Origin: Microbacterium sp. AZCO
GTDB taxonomy: Bacteria > Actinomycetota > Actinomycetes > Actinomycetales > Microbacteriaceae
Reading direction: 5' to 3'
DNA: 64,000 bases
Assembly (NCBI RefSeq): GCF_039614715.1
Contig: NZ_CP154857.1
Span: 744,001-808,000 of the forward strand
Below, piece by piece: positions 1-10,970 of this stretch. The position numbers were made by a program, and so were the translations under genes. Numbering within the stretch: position 1 is the first letter of the stretch; every line of letters starts with the position of its first letter. Under the pieces are notes generated by a model. That model did not search any database and was not told the origin of the DNA. It saw only the letters and a list, made by a program, of their open reading frames with translations.

Positions 1-848
1 CCGTGCTGGCGCCCGAGGACGTCGCCGAGCTCGGGCCGTCCATCGCCGACCTCGGCGAAGTGGCGACGCTCGGTGCCGACGTCCCCGTCGAGGAGGTCGA
101 GCTCGCCATCGTGCTCGGCGGTGACGGCACGATCCTCCGCGCCGCCGAACTGGTGCGCGAAGGGACGGCCCCCGTCCTCGGCATCAACATGGGCCACGTC
201 GGATTCCTCGCCGAGATCGAGCGCGACGACATGGACGACGCCGTGCGGCGCGTCATCGACCGCGACTACCGGGTCGAGGAGCGCATGGCGCTGCACGTGC
301 GGGTGAAGGACGACGCCGACCACGTCGTCTACGAGACGTGGGCCCTCAACGAGGCGACGGTCGAGAAGGCGAGCCGCGAGCGGCTGCTCGAGGTCGTCAT
401 CGAGGTCGACGGCCGCCCGCTGTCGTCGTTCGGCTGCGACGGGATGGTCGTGTCCACCCCGACGGGATCCACCGCCTACAACTTCTCGGCGGGAGGGCCT
501 GTCATCTGGCCCACCGTCGAGGCGATCTCGGTCGTGCCGCTGTCGGCGCACGCCCTGTTCGCGAAGCCTCTCGTCGTCGGCCCTGAACACACGGTGGCGA
601 TCGAGGTGCTGCGGCGCAACCAGGGCACCGGCGTGCTGTGGTGCGACGGGCGGCGCTCGCACGACCTTCCCCGGGGCGCGCGCGTCGTCGTGCGGCGGTC
701 GGATCGTCCCGTGCGTCTGGCGCGACTGCATCCCGCCGCCTTCACCGACCGGCTCGTGCGCAAGTTCCGCCTCCCCGTGGAGGGCTGGCGCGGTCCTTCG
801 GCGCTCACGGCGCCCGTGCGCACCGCGCCGGGGGAGTCCGGCCTGTGA
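1..848 (+). CDS. nadK: NAD kinase, 5' truncated by the window edge
   Basis: Phosphorylates NAD+ to NADP+ in the cytoplasm. The frame is open from the first bases, and the first readable residues (PVLAPEDVAEL) resemble the region 35-45 residues into actinobacterial NAD kinases, so the real start lies upstream and the GTG at position 3 is an internal valine. The diagnostic GGDGT nucleotide-binding motif is at about residues 39-43 of the visible part, followed by LGINMGHVGFLAE and the STPTGSTAYNFSAGGP signature. The C-terminus looks complete. The stop overlaps the recN GTG by 4 bp, indicating a coupled nadK-recN operon, a common order in actinobacteria. Confidence 0.93.
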   Translation, partial: VLAPEDVAELGPSIADLGEVATLGADVPVEEVELAIVLGGDGTILRAAELVREGTAPVLGINMGHVGFLAEIERDDMDDAVRRVIDRDYRVEERMALHVRVKDDADHVVYETWALNEATVEKASRERLLEVVIEVDGRPLSSFGCDGMVVSTPTGSTAYNFSAGGPVIWPTVEAISVVPLSAHALFAKPLVVGPEHTVAIEVLRRNQGTGVLWCDGRRSHDLPRGARVVVRRSDRPVRLARLHPAAFTDRLVRKFRLPVEGWRGPSALTAPVRTAPGESGL

Positions 849-2536
849 TCGAGGAGATGCGCCTGCGCGACCTCGGCGTCATCGCCGAGGCGACGCTGCC
901 CATCGGCCCGGGCTTCACCGCCATCACGGGTGAGACCGGTGCCGGCAAGACGATGGTCGTCACGGGGCTCGGGCTGCTGCTCGGTCAGCGCGCCGACTCC
1001 GGCGCCGTCCGGGCGGGCGCGCCGCAGGCGTCGGTCGACGGGGTGTGGCTCGTCCCCGAGAACGGCCCTGTCGCCGAGCGCGTGCGCGAAGCCGGTGGAG
1101 ACCTCGAGCCGCTGGGCGACGAGCGGGCGGAGCTGTTCCTCGGGCGCACCATCTCGAGCGAGGGCCGCAGCCGCGCCACCGTCGGGGGCCGCAACGCTCC
1201 GGCGGGCGTGCTGTCCGATCTCGCGGACGAGCTCGTCGTCGTGCACGGCCAGTCCGATCAGCTGCGGCTGCGGTCGGCCGGGGCTCAGCGCGACGCGCTC
1301 GACCGCTTCGGCGGCGCACCCGTGCAGACAGCCCTCGAGGCCTACCGCACGGCGTACGAGCACTGGCGCGACGTCGACCGCGAGCTGCAGACGATCACGA
1401 CCGACCGCGACGCCCGCGCGCGCGAGGCCGCCGAGCTGCGCGCCGCGATCGCCGAGATCGAGCAGGCCGCACCCGTCGCGGGGGAGGATGCCGATCTCTC
1501 CGTGCGGGCCGAGCGACTCGCCAACGCCGAGGAGCTGCGGATCGCCGCCGCCACGGCGCACGACGCGCTGTCGGGCGAGGGCGACGAGCCCGACGCCGGC
1601 GCACTGCTCGCCGAGGCGCGTCGCGCGCTGGAGCGGGCATCCGATCCTCAGCTCGAAGACCTCGCGAACCAGGCGGCCGAGCTCGGCTACCGCGTCGCCG
1701 ATCTCGCGGCATCGCTCGCGGCGTACCTCGCCGATCTCGACGAGTCGGGTCCCCACGAACTCGCCGCCGTGGAGGAGCGCCGGGCGGTCGTGAACGGACT
1801 CGTCCGCGCCCACGGCTCGCTCGACGCGGCGATCGCGCTGCTCGAGACGGGCTCGGCGCGCCTCGCCGAGCTCGACGACGACGGCGACCGCATCGAGCGT
1901 CTGACGGCGCAACGGGATGCCGCGGCATCCGCTCTCGACGAGACCGCCGCGGCGCTCACCGCCGCCCGCCTCGCCGCGGCCGAGCGGCTGGGAGAGCAGG
2001 TCACGACGGAGATGCGGGATCTCGCGATGCCCGACGCCCGCGTGGTCGTCGCGGTCACGCCGGGCGCGGAGTCGAGCCACGGGCGCGACGATGTCGCGAT
2101 CCTCCTCGCGCCGCACCCGGGCTCCGAGCCGCGACCGGTCTCGCGCAGCGCGTCGGGCGGGGAGCTCAGCCGCGTCATGCTCGCGATCGAGGTCGTCATC
2201 GCGAGCGTCGACCCCGTGCCGACCTTCGTCTTCGATGAGGTGGATGCCGGCATCGGCGGCGCCGCCGCGATCGAGGTCGGGCGGCGGCTCGCGCGGCTGG
2301 CCGAGGCATCCCAGGTCATCGCCGTGACGCACCTCGCGCAGGTCGCCGCGTTCGCGACCAACCACCTCACGGTCGTGAAGGCCAACGACGGCTCGGTCAC
2401 GGCGTCCGATGTGCGACGCCTCGACGGCGCCGATCGCGAGGCCGAGATGGCGCGTCTGCTCTCGGGGATGCCCGACTCCGACGCCGCGCTGACACACGCC
2501 CGCGAGTTGCTCAGCCTTCGCACGGCAGCGCGCTGA
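845..2536 (+). CDS. recN: DNA repair protein RecN (SMC-like ATPase)
   Basis: SMC-family ATPase acting at DNA double-strand breaks. The GTG at 845 overlaps the nadK stop and gives 563 residues, the usual family length; further upstream starts would run deep into nadK. Walker A (GETGAGKT) is near residue 30. A long charged coiled-coil region fills the middle. The ABC signature (SGGELSRVMLAIEV) and Walker B (TFVFDEVDAGIGG) lie near residues 435-475, followed by a VTHLAQVAA switch region. No frame disruption is seen. It is the second gene of the nadK operon. Confidence 0.95.
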   Translation: MIEEMRLRDLGVIAEATLPIGPGFTAITGETGAGKTMVVTGLGLLLGQRADSGAVRAGAPQASVDGVWLVPENGPVAERVREAGGDLEPLGDERAELFLGRTISSEGRSRATVGGRNAPAGVLSDLADELVVVHGQSDQLRLRSAGAQRDALDRFGGAPVQTALEAYRTAYEHWRDVDRELQTITTDRDARAREAAELRAAIAEIEQAAPVAGEDADLSVRAERLANAEELRIAAATAHDALSGEGDEPDAGALLAEARRALERASDPQLEDLANQAAELGYRVADLAASLAAYLADLDESGPHELAAVEERRAVVNGLVRAHGSLDAAIALLETGSARLAELDDDGDRIERLTAQRDAAASALDETAAALTAARLAAAERLGEQVTTEMRDLAMPDARVVVAVTPGAESSHGRDDVAILLAPHPGSEPRPVSRSASGGELSRVMLAIEVVIASVDPVPTFVFDEVDAGIGGAAAIEVGRRLARLAEASQVIAVTHLAQVAAFATNHLTVVKANDGSVTASDVRRLDGADREAEMARLLSGMPDSDAALTHARELLSLRTAAR

Positions 2537-2542
2537 TAGGAT
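2537..2542 (+). promoter_or_regulatory. Candidate -10 box of pyrG
   Basis: TAGGAT lies 8 nt before the GTG at 2551. No Shine-Dalgarno sequence is visible between them, so a leaderless or near-leaderless pyrG transcript is plausible. No convincing -35 hexamer was found at 16-18 nt. Confidence 0.4.
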
Positions 2543-2544
2543 AA

Positions 2545-4865
<2,321 letters not shown>

Positions 4866-4869
4866 GGCG

Positions 4870-5820
4870 ATGCGGCTCGAGCGCGCGGTCGACGCCTACC
4901 TGCGGCACATCTCGATCGAGCGCGGCCTGTCGGACAACACCGTCGACGCGTATCGGCGCGACCTCGCGGGCTACGTCGAGTGGCTCGCCGGGCGAGGCAT
5001 CGGGGACTCGGATGCCGTGACCCCGGAACTCGTGTCCCAGTTCGCCGCCGACCGCGCGACGGCGGAGCCCCCGCCCGCGGCATCCAGTCTCGCCCGCCTG
5101 CAATCGTCGGTGCGCGGACTCCACCGCTTCCTCGCGCGCGAGGGTATCGAGACCGCCGATCCGTCGGCGCGGCTGCGCCCGCCGAAGCTGCCGCAGCGGC
5201 TTCCGAAGGCGCTCACGATCGACCAGGTCGAGCGGCTGCTGGATGCCTCGGGCCCGGCGCCCGGCGGTCCTTCAACGGGCTCCGGCGCCGGTGGTGGCGG
5301 CGGCGTCGAGCTCACCGGCATCCGGGATCGTGCCCTGCTCGAGCTGCTGTACGCGACAGGCGCGCGCGTCTCGGAGGCCGTGCAGCTCGACGTCGACGAC
5401 GTGTCGCACGGCGACGTGCTGCGCGTGCGCGGCAAGGGGTCGAAGGAGCGCATCGTTCCCGTCGGCTCGTACGCGCGAACCGCGATCGACGCCTACCTCA
5501 CCCGCGCGAGGCCCGAGCTGTCGCGGAGGGGGAGGGCCACGCCGCGGCTGTTCCTCGGCGCGCGGGGGGCGCCGCTCTCGCGGCAGAGCGCGTGGCTCGT
5601 CATCCAGCAGGCGGCCGAGCGGGCGCAGCTCACGGCGCACGTGTCGCCGCACACGCTGCGTCACTCGTTCGCGACGCATCTGCTGCAGGGCGGCGCCGAC
5701 GTGCGCGTCGTGCAGGAGCTGCTCGGGCACGCGTCGGTCGCGACGACGCAGATCTACACGCATGTCTCGGTCGACGCGCTGCGCGACGTGTACGTCACCT
5801 CTCACCCACGCGCGCGGTGA
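4870..5820 (+). CDS. xerD: Tyrosine recombinase XerD
   Basis: Site-specific recombinase resolving chromosome dimers at dif with XerC and FtsK. The ATG at 4870 lies 4 bp after the Nudix stop and gives 316 residues. The N-terminal SAM-like core-binding domain spans residues 1-95. The catalytic domain contains the first active-site Arg in [22 protein letters not shown] (HxxR), [16 protein letters not shown] (second His and nucleophile Tyr). An unusual glycine-rich insert ([13 protein letters not shown], about residues 135-147) sits in the linker before the catalytic domain and resembles the in-frame repeat seen in scpB and cmk. Confidence 0.92.
   Translation: MRLERAVDAYLRHISIERGLSDNTVDAYRRDLAGYVEWLAGRGIGDSDAVTPELVSQFAADRATAEPPPAASSLARLQSSVRGLHRFLAREGIETADPSARLRPPKLPQRLPKALTIDQVERLLDASGPAPGGPSTGSGAGGGGGVELTGIRDRALLELLYATGARVSEAVQLDVDDVSHGDVLRVRGKGSKERIVPVGSYARTAIDAYLTRARPELSRRGRATPRLFLGARGAPLSRQSAWLVIQQAAERAQLTAHVSPHTLRHSFATHLLQGGADVRVVQELLGHASVATTQIYTHVSVDALRDVYVTSHPRAR
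5270..5289 (+). repeat. Degenerate copy of the in-frame STSSGQ-encoding repeat
   Basis: CTTCAACGGGCTCCGGCGCC matches the repeat unit at 10176-10244 (CTTCGACAAGCTCAGGGCAG) at most positions. It is read in the same frame, giving PSTGSGA inside the XerD linker. It is weaker than the other copies and could be chance low-complexity sequence. Confidence 0.35.
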
Positions 5821-5925
5821 GGCGCGGCATCCCGTTCCCGCGCGCTGACCTCGAGCCGATGTCTCGTCGAGCACGCGATTCGCGGACATTCGTGAAGTCT
5901 CGCGGGCGGGGCCCGGCCGCGTGGA

Positions 5926-5931
5926 TAGAAT
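5926..5931 (+). promoter_or_regulatory. Candidate -10 box of the parA-scpAB operon
   Basis: TAGAAT in the xerD-parA gap, 31 nt before the chosen parA start. A purine-rich ribosome site (GCAGGAGA) follows at 5951-5958. The -35 element is not clear. Confidence 0.45.
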
Positions 5932-5962
5932 CGACCGGATAACCGTGAGAGCAGGAGATTCG

Positions 5963-6847
5963 GTGGCGGGCACAAGGACGGGCGCAGCAAAGGCCTCGGC
6001 AGAGGACACGCCCATCGGCCCCACCGGGCGTCCCTATCAGGGCTTTCCCACGCCGCCCAAGCTCTCCGGTCACGGGCCGGCCCGCATCATCGCGCTGTGC
6101 AACCAGAAGGGCGGCGTCGGCAAGACGACGACGACCATCAACCTCGCGGCCGCGCTCGCCGGTTACGACCGCAAGGTGCTGGCGGTCGACTTCGACCCGC
6201 AGGGCGCGCTCACCGCGGGGCTCGGCATCCAGGCCCATGACGTGCCGACCGTGTACGACCTGCTCATCGACGCGAAGCGCGATCCGCACGACACGATCGT
6301 GCACTCGAACGTGCCGAACCTCGACGTCATCCCCGCCAACATCGACCTGTCGGCGGCCGAGGTTCAGCTCGTCAACGAGGTCGCCCGCGAGACGATCCTC
6401 TCGCGCGTGCTGCGCAAGCTGGCACCCGAGTACGACGTCATCCTGATCGACTGCCAGCCGTCGCTCGGGCTCCTGACCGTCAACGCGCTCACGGCGAGCC
6501 ACGGCGTCATCATCCCGCTCGAGTGCGAGTTCTTCGCCCTCCGCGGCGTCGCGCTGCTCATCGAGACGATCGACAAGGTGCGCGACCGCCTCAACCCGAC
6601 CATCACGCTCGACGGCCTGCTCGCGACGATGTACGACCCGCGCACGCTGCACTCGCGCGAAGTGCTCGAGCGGGTGGTCGAGGCCTTCGGCGACGACGTG
6701 CTCGAGACCGTCATCGGGCGCACGGTGAAGTTCCCGGATGCCTCGGTCTCGGGTGTGCCGATCACCGACTTCGCGCCCGAGCACGCCGCCGCCCAGGCCT
6801 ATCTGCGGCTGGCGCGGGAGCTGGTCGCCCGTGGCGCCGTCGCCTGA
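5963..6847 (+). CDS. ParA-family partition ATPase
   Basis: Cytoplasmic deviant-Walker ATPase. The GTG at 5963 is chosen because GGAG lies 5-8 nt upstream; an in-frame GTG at 5921 sits before the predicted -10 box and is unlikely. The protein has 294 residues. The motif CNQKGGVGKTTTTINLA is near residues 46-62 and the switch DFDPQGALTAGLG near 78-90. It lies directly upstream of scpA and scpB rather than beside parB, a conserved actinobacterial arrangement (xerD-parA-scpA-scpB). It is therefore probably not the classic oriC-proximal ParA; a role with the condensin genes is inferred from context. Confidence 0.9.
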   Translation: MAGTRTGAAKASAEDTPIGPTGRPYQGFPTPPKLSGHGPARIIALCNQKGGVGKTTTTINLAAALAGYDRKVLAVDFDPQGALTAGLGIQAHDVPTVYDLLIDAKRDPHDTIVHSNVPNLDVIPANIDLSAAEVQLVNEVARETILSRVLRKLAPEYDVILIDCQPSLGLLTVNALTASHGVIIPLECEFFALRGVALLIETIDKVRDRLNPTITLDGLLATMYDPRTLHSREVLERVVEAFGDDVLETVIGRTVKFPDASVSGVPITDFAPEHAAAQAYLRLARELVARGAVA

Positions 6848-7655
6848 CGAGGAGCCCAGCGCGAGCGGTGACGACCGCGGGTTCCGGGTCTCGCTCGGAG
6901 TGTTCGACGGGCCGTTCGACCTGCTCCTGACGCTCATCTCCAAGCACGAGCTCGACATCACCGAGGTCTCGCTGTCGAAGGTGACCGACGAGTTCATCTC
7001 GTACCTGCGCGAGCTCGATCCCGACGAGGAGCTGGAGGAGGCGTCGGAGTTCCTCGTCGTCGCCGCGACGCTGCTCGACATGAAGGTCGCGGGGCTCCTG
7101 CCGCAGGGGGAGCTCGTCGACGCCGAGTCCGTCGCGCTGCTCGAAGCGCGCGACCTGCTCTTCGCGCGACTCCTGCAGTACCGCGCCTTCAAAGAGGTCT
7201 CGGCGTGGTTCGAGCGCTGCATCCGTCGCGAAGACCGCCGCCACACGCGCTCGGTGCGCCTCGACGCGAAGTACCGCAAGGCGGTGCCCGAACTCGTGTG
7301 GACCCTCAGCGTCGACGACTTCGCCGCCCTCGCGATCCTCGCGTTCACACCGAAGGAGATCCCGAGCGTCGGGCTCGACCACCTGCACGCGCCGCTCGTG
7401 AGCATCCGCGAGCAGGCCGCCGTCGTCGTGACGCTGCTGCGCTCGGCGGGGAGCCTCAGCTTCCGCGAGCTCGTCGCCGGCGTCACGCAGACGGGGGTCG
7501 TCGTGGCCCGCTTCCTCTCCGTCCTGGAGCTGTACCGCCACGCCGCGCTGTCGTTCGAGCAGCTCGAGCCGCTCGGCGAACTCACCCTGCGCTGGACCGC
7601 CGAGCGGTGGTCCGACGAGAATCTCGCGACCCTGGGGGCCGACTATGACCGATGA
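6831..7655 (+). CDS. scpA: Segregation and condensation protein A
   Basis: Kleisin subunit of the SMC-ScpAB condensin. The GTG at 6831 overlaps the end of parA by 17 bp and gives 274 residues. The N-terminal hallmark FDGPFDLLLTLISKHELDIT is at about residues 24-43, followed by EASEFLVVAATLLDMKVAGLLP. The C-terminal winged-helix region ends near FEQLEPLGELTLRW. Overlap with both neighbours argues for one transcript and coupled translation with scpB, its complex partner. Confidence 0.94.
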   Translation: MAPSPDEEPSASGDDRGFRVSLGVFDGPFDLLLTLISKHELDITEVSLSKVTDEFISYLRELDPDEELEEASEFLVVAATLLDMKVAGLLPQGELVDAESVALLEARDLLFARLLQYRAFKEVSAWFERCIRREDRRHTRSVRLDAKYRKAVPELVWTLSVDDFAALAILAFTPKEIPSVGLDHLHAPLVSIREQAAVVVTLLRSAGSLSFRELVAGVTQTGVVVARFLSVLELYRHAALSFEQLEPLGELTLRWTAERWSDENLATLGADYDR

Positions 7656-8250
7656 CTGTTCGACAGGCTCAGGGCAGGCCCGTCCGCTGGATGCCGCCGC
7701 CTCGGTGGCACGTCGGCTCGAGGCGATCCTGCTCGTCGTCGAAGAGCCGCAGAGCCTCGTGAGCCTCGCGACCGCCGTCGGCTCGCCCGTGCCCGCCGTG
7801 CGGCAGGCGATCGAATCGCTCGTCGAGGACTACGACGGCCTGGCCGGCGGACCGCGCCGGGGCTTCGAGCTGCGCGAGGTCGGCGGCGGCTGGCGGCTGT
7901 ACGTCCGCGAGGAGCACGACGACCTGGTGTCGGAGTTCGTGAACGCGCAGGCGCCGTCCCGCCTCTCGCAGGCAGCCCTCGAGACGCTTGCCGTGATCGC
8001 CTACAAGCAGCCGGTGACGCGCGGGCAGGTGGCATCCATCCGTGCCGTCAACGTGGACTCCGTCGTCCGGACGTTGCTCGCACGCGGCCTCATCACGGAG
8101 GTGTTCGCGGATGCCGAGACCGGCGCCATCCACTACGGCACGACCGACGCGCTCCTCGTGAACCTGGGCATCAACTCGCTCGACGAGCTGCCGCACATCT
8201 CGCCGCTGCTCGACGACGGCGCCGATGGATTCGAGGAGGGTGTTCGATGA
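7645..8250 (+). CDS. scpB: Segregation and condensation protein B
   Basis: Winged-helix partner of ScpA in the SMC condensin. The ATG at 7645 overlaps scpA by 11 bp; 201 residues is a normal length. Two winged-helix units are apparent, with the family motif LSQAALETLAVIAYKQPVTRGQVASIRAVNV (about residues 108-138, only partly needed for recognition). The first about 18 residues (MTDDCSTGSGQARPLDAA) are unlike family members and are encoded by a copy of the CTTCGACAAGCTCAGGG-type repeat. The stop overlaps the rluB ATG by 4 bp. Confidence 0.93.
   Translation: MTDDCSTGSGQARPLDAAASVARRLEAILLVVEEPQSLVSLATAVGSPVPAVRQAIESLVEDYDGLAGGPRRGFELREVGGGWRLYVREEHDDLVSEFVNAQAPSRLSQAALETLAVIAYKQPVTRGQVASIRAVNVDSVVRTLLARGLITEVFADAETGAIHYGTTDALLVNLGINSLDELPHISPLLDDGADGFEEGVR
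7659..7680 (+). repeat. Copy of the in-frame STSSGQ-type repeat in the scpB N-terminus
   Basis: TTCGACAGGCTCAGGGCAGG is nearly identical to the tandem units at the start of cmk. It lies at scpB codons 5-11 and is read in the same frame, giving STGSGQ. Confidence 0.7.
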
Positions 8251-9068
8251 CCGTGGTCCCCGAGCCGGCGGAAGGCGTCCGCCTGCAGAAGGTGCTCGCC
8301 AACGCGGGCGTCGCCTCGCGCCGCGTGGCGGAAGATCTCATCGTCGCGGGACGCGTGCGCGTCAACGGCAAGGTCGTGACCGAGCTCGGCTCGCGCATCG
8401 ACCCCGAGAACGACCTCGTCGACGTCGACGGCACGGCCGTGCAGCTCGACCAGTCGAAGCGCTACGTCATGCTCAACAAGCCGCGCGGCGTCGTGAGCTC
8501 GATGAAGGACGAGCGGGGCCGACCCGACCTGCGTCGGTTCACGGACGACTGGCCCGAGCGGCTGTACAACGTCGGACGCCTGGATGCCGACACGAGCGGT
8601 CTCCTCGTGCTCACGAACGACGGCGAGCTCGCGCACGTGCTGGCGCACCCGTCCTTCGGCGTGACGAAGGTGTACATCGCGAAGGTCGAGGGCCGGGTCT
8701 CCCCGCAGACGATCCAGCGCCTCACGAAGGGGGTCGAGCTGGAGGACGGACCGATCGCGGCAGACAAGGCGCGGCTGCTCTCGAGCTCGGCGGAGGGTGG
8801 CGGGTCTCTCGTCGAGCTGACGCTTCACTCGGGCCGCAACCGCATCGTGCGCCGCATGATGGCCGAGGTGGGGCATCCCGTCGTGGAGCTCGTGCGGCGG
8901 CAGTTCGGCCCGCTGCACCTGGGAACCCTCCCAGTCGGGCGGGCACGCGAGTTGACTAAGGTGGAACGCGGCGCGCTGCTGACTCTCGCGCGCCGTGACA
9001 GCGGCGCGGTCGACGATTCCTCGCGCCAGGCGACCGACGCGTCGCCGGGGGACCAGGAGACACGGTGA
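8247..9068 (+). CDS. rluB: 23S rRNA pseudouridine synthase, RsuA/RluB family
   Basis: Isomerises uridine to pseudouridine in 23S rRNA. The N-terminal S4 RNA-binding domain (LQKVLANAGVASRRVAEDLI, about residues 12-31) precedes the catalytic domain. The catalytic aspartate is in VGRLDADTSGLLVLTNDG near residue 113. The conserved LNKPRGVVSS and LHSGRNRIVRRMM motifs are present. It has 273 residues, with a short acidic C-terminal tail. The ATG overlaps the scpB stop and the gene's own stop overlaps the tyrA GTG, so it is central in the parA-scpAB-rluB-tyrA-cmk-der operon. Confidence 0.92.
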   Translation: MTVVPEPAEGVRLQKVLANAGVASRRVAEDLIVAGRVRVNGKVVTELGSRIDPENDLVDVDGTAVQLDQSKRYVMLNKPRGVVSSMKDERGRPDLRRFTDDWPERLYNVGRLDADTSGLLVLTNDGELAHVLAHPSFGVTKVYIAKVEGRVSPQTIQRLTKGVELEDGPIAADKARLLSSSAEGGGSLVELTLHSGRNRIVRRMMAEVGHPVVELVRRQFGPLHLGTLPVGRARELTKVERGALLTLARRDSGAVDDSSRQATDASPGDQETR

Positions 9069-10174
9069 GCGATTCCACGGGCGCGCTCTCTGCCCGCGTG
9101 CAGGGAACGGTGCGCATCGTCGGCGCCGGCCTGCTCGGATCGAGCATCGGGCACGCGCTCAGCGGGAACGGCGTCGACGTCGCGCTCGACGACACGTCGC
9201 CAGCTCAGCTGCGCCTCGCGATCGACTACGGCGCGGGCCGGGCCGCGCGCGAGGACGACGCTCCATCGCTCGTGGTCGTGGCGGTGCCGCCCGACGTCAC
9301 GGCCGACGTCATCGAGCGCGAGCTCGCGCGCTTCCCGCACGCCGTCGTGACCGACGTCGCGAGCGTCAAGCTCGAGCCGCTGCGCACGCTTCGCGACCGG
9401 GGCGTCGACCTGCGCCGGTACATCGGATCGCACCCGCTCGCGGGGCGCGAGCGCGGGGGCGCCATCGCGGCGCGTGCCGACATCTTCATCGGGCGGCCGT
9501 GGGTCGTCTGCCGTGACGGCGAGACGTCCGCCTCCGATCTCGCGCTCGTGGAAGGGCTCGCCCTCGACCTCGGCGCCACGCCGATCGAGATGACGCCCGA
9601 GGAGCACGACCGCTCGGTCGCGCTGGTGTCGCACGTCCCGCAGCTCGTCGCGAGCCTGCTCGCCGGACGTTTCGTCGACGCCTCCGACGGATCGCTGCGC
9701 CTCGCCGGCCAGGGCGTCCGCGACACCACCCGCATCGCGGCATCCGCTCCCGAGCTGTGGGTGCAGATCCTCGGCGCGAACTCGGCACCCGTCGTCGACG
9801 TGCTCGACGCGCTGGCCGCCGACCTCGCGTCGGTCGCGGACGCGCTTCGCGACCCCGAGGTTCCCGGTGCGCGACGCGCCGTGGCCGACACGATCCGCCG
9901 CGGCAACGACGGCGTCGAGCGACTCCCCGGCAAGCACGGCCAGGATCGCCGCTTCGAGAGCCTCGTCGTCATGGTCGACGACCGGCCCGGACAGCTCGGC
10001 CGCCTCTTCGGCGAGCTGGGCGAGCTGGGCGTCAACGTGGAGGACCTGCGGCTCGAGCATTCGCCCGGCGCGCAGTTCGGCCTCGCCGAGATCTCGGTCG
10101 TGCCGAGCGCCGTGCGCGGCGCCATCGAAGGGCTCGAGGCCCGTGGCTGGAGGATTGCGAGTGTCAATGACTGA
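9065..10174 (+). CDS. tyrA: Prephenate dehydrogenase with C-terminal ACT domain
   Basis: NAD-dependent oxidative decarboxylation of prephenate in tyrosine synthesis. The GTG at 9065 overlaps the rluB stop by 4 bp; 369 residues. The Rossmann motif [17 protein letters not shown] is at about residues 14-30. The family motifs [14 protein letters not shown] near residue 119 and SHVPQLVAS near 190 support the catalytic domain. The C-terminal 75 residues ([20 protein letters not shown]) form an ACT regulatory domain, which suggests feedback control by an amino acid. The position between rluB and cmk is conserved in related actinobacteria. Confidence 0.92.
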   Translation: MSDSTGALSARVQGTVRIVGAGLLGSSIGHALSGNGVDVALDDTSPAQLRLAIDYGAGRAAREDDAPSLVVVAVPPDVTADVIERELARFPHAVVTDVASVKLEPLRTLRDRGVDLRRYIGSHPLAGRERGGAIAARADIFIGRPWVVCRDGETSASDLALVEGLALDLGATPIEMTPEEHDRSVALVSHVPQLVASLLAGRFVDASDGSLRLAGQGVRDTTRIAASAPELWVQILGANSAPVVDVLDALAADLASVADALRDPEVPGARRAVADTIRRGNDGVERLPGKHGQDRRFESLVVMVDDRPGQLGRLFGELGELGVNVEDLRLEHSPGAQFGLAEISVVPSAVRGAIEGLEARGWRIASVND

Positions 10175-10970
10175 GCCTTCGACAAGCTCAGGGCAGGCCA
10201 CTTCGACAAGCTCAGGGCAGACCACTTCGACGAGCTCAGGCACCGTGTTCAAGAGGCCCGCCGTCGCGCCCGCCCAGCCCGTCGTCGTCGCGATCGACGG
10301 CCCCGCCGGCAGCGGCAAGTCGAGCGTCGCCAAGCAGACCGCCCGCGAGCTGGGATACGGCTACCTCGACACCGGCGCCGCCTACCGGGCGCTCGCGTGG
10401 CACGCCCTCGAACACCGGGCCGACACGTCGGACGCGGCGGCCGTCCTCGACGTGGCGGGCGACTTCGACTACTCCATCTCGCTCGACCCCGACGCGTACT
10501 GGGTGCGCGTCGGCGCGACGGACGTCACGGACGCGATCCGCGAGCCGAGGGTGACGGATGCCGTGAGCGGCGTCGCCCGCGTCCCTCCCGTGCGGGAGTC
10601 GGTCAACGCGCTCTTCCGCTCGCTCGTCGCCCGCTCGGGTCGGCCCGGCGTCGTCGTCGAGGGCCGCGACATCACGACCGTCGTCGCCCCCGATGCGCCC
10701 GTGCGCATTCTGCTGACGGCCGCCCCCGAGGTGCGCGCCGCACGTCGCAGCGCCGAGCTCACCTCGCACGACGCGGCGGCGGTCGCCGATGCCCTGCACC
10801 GCCGTGATGCATCCGATTCGAAGGTCGTCGATTTCCTGACGGCCGCGCCCGGGGTGACGGTCGTCGACTCGACCCACCTCGACTTCGACCAGACCGTGGC
10901 CGCCGTCCTCGACGTCGTCCGCGGGGCGCTCGGCGAGGCCTCCGGGCCTCGGGAAGGAGAGAGCGCCTGA
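10167..10970 (+). CDS. cmk: Cytidylate kinase
   Basis: Phosphorylates CMP and dCMP. The P-loop [20 protein letters not shown] lies near residues 45-64 and is followed by [16 protein letters not shown]. The [20 protein letters not shown] motif is also present. The ATG at 10167 overlaps tyrA; a GTG at 10161 is 6 nt from GGAGGA and has better ribosome-site spacing, so the true start may be there. The first about 30 residues are a low-complexity Ser/Thr/Gly tail encoded by three tandem repeat units that normal cytidylate kinases lack. The stop overlaps der by 1 bp. Confidence 0.92.
   Translation: MTEPSTSSGQATSTSSGQTTSTSSGTVFKRPAVAPAQPVVVAIDGPAGSGKSSVAKQTARELGYGYLDTGAAYRALAWHALEHRADTSDAAAVLDVAGDFDYSISLDPDAYWVRVGATDVTDAIREPRVTDAVSGVARVPPVRESVNALFRSLVARSGRPGVVVEGRDITTVVAPDAPVRILLTAAPEVRAARRSAELTSHDAAAVADALHRRDASDSKVVDFLTAAPGVTVVDSTHLDFDQTVAAVLDVVRGALGEASGPREGESA
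10176..10244 (+). repeat. Three tandem 24-bp repeat units inside cmk
   Basis: Units start at 10176, 10201 and 10225 and share CTTCGACAAGCTCAGGGCAG, the third one being degenerate. They encode STSSGQ three times without shifting the cmk frame. Single related copies are in scpB (7659) and, weakly, xerD (5270). The unit resembles a dispersed repeat I recall from high-GC genomes; that recollection was not checked. Confidence 0.8.

Noticed and set aside
5921..5962. Upstream GTG as parA start
   Set aside because: It lies at the predicted TAGAAT -10 box and lacks a ribosome site; the GTG at 5963 has GGAG at proper distance.
5963..6847. ParA as partner of the ParB-like protein at 31728
   Set aside because: It lies in the conserved chromosomal scpAB operon, outside the element, so a dedicated pair is not supported.
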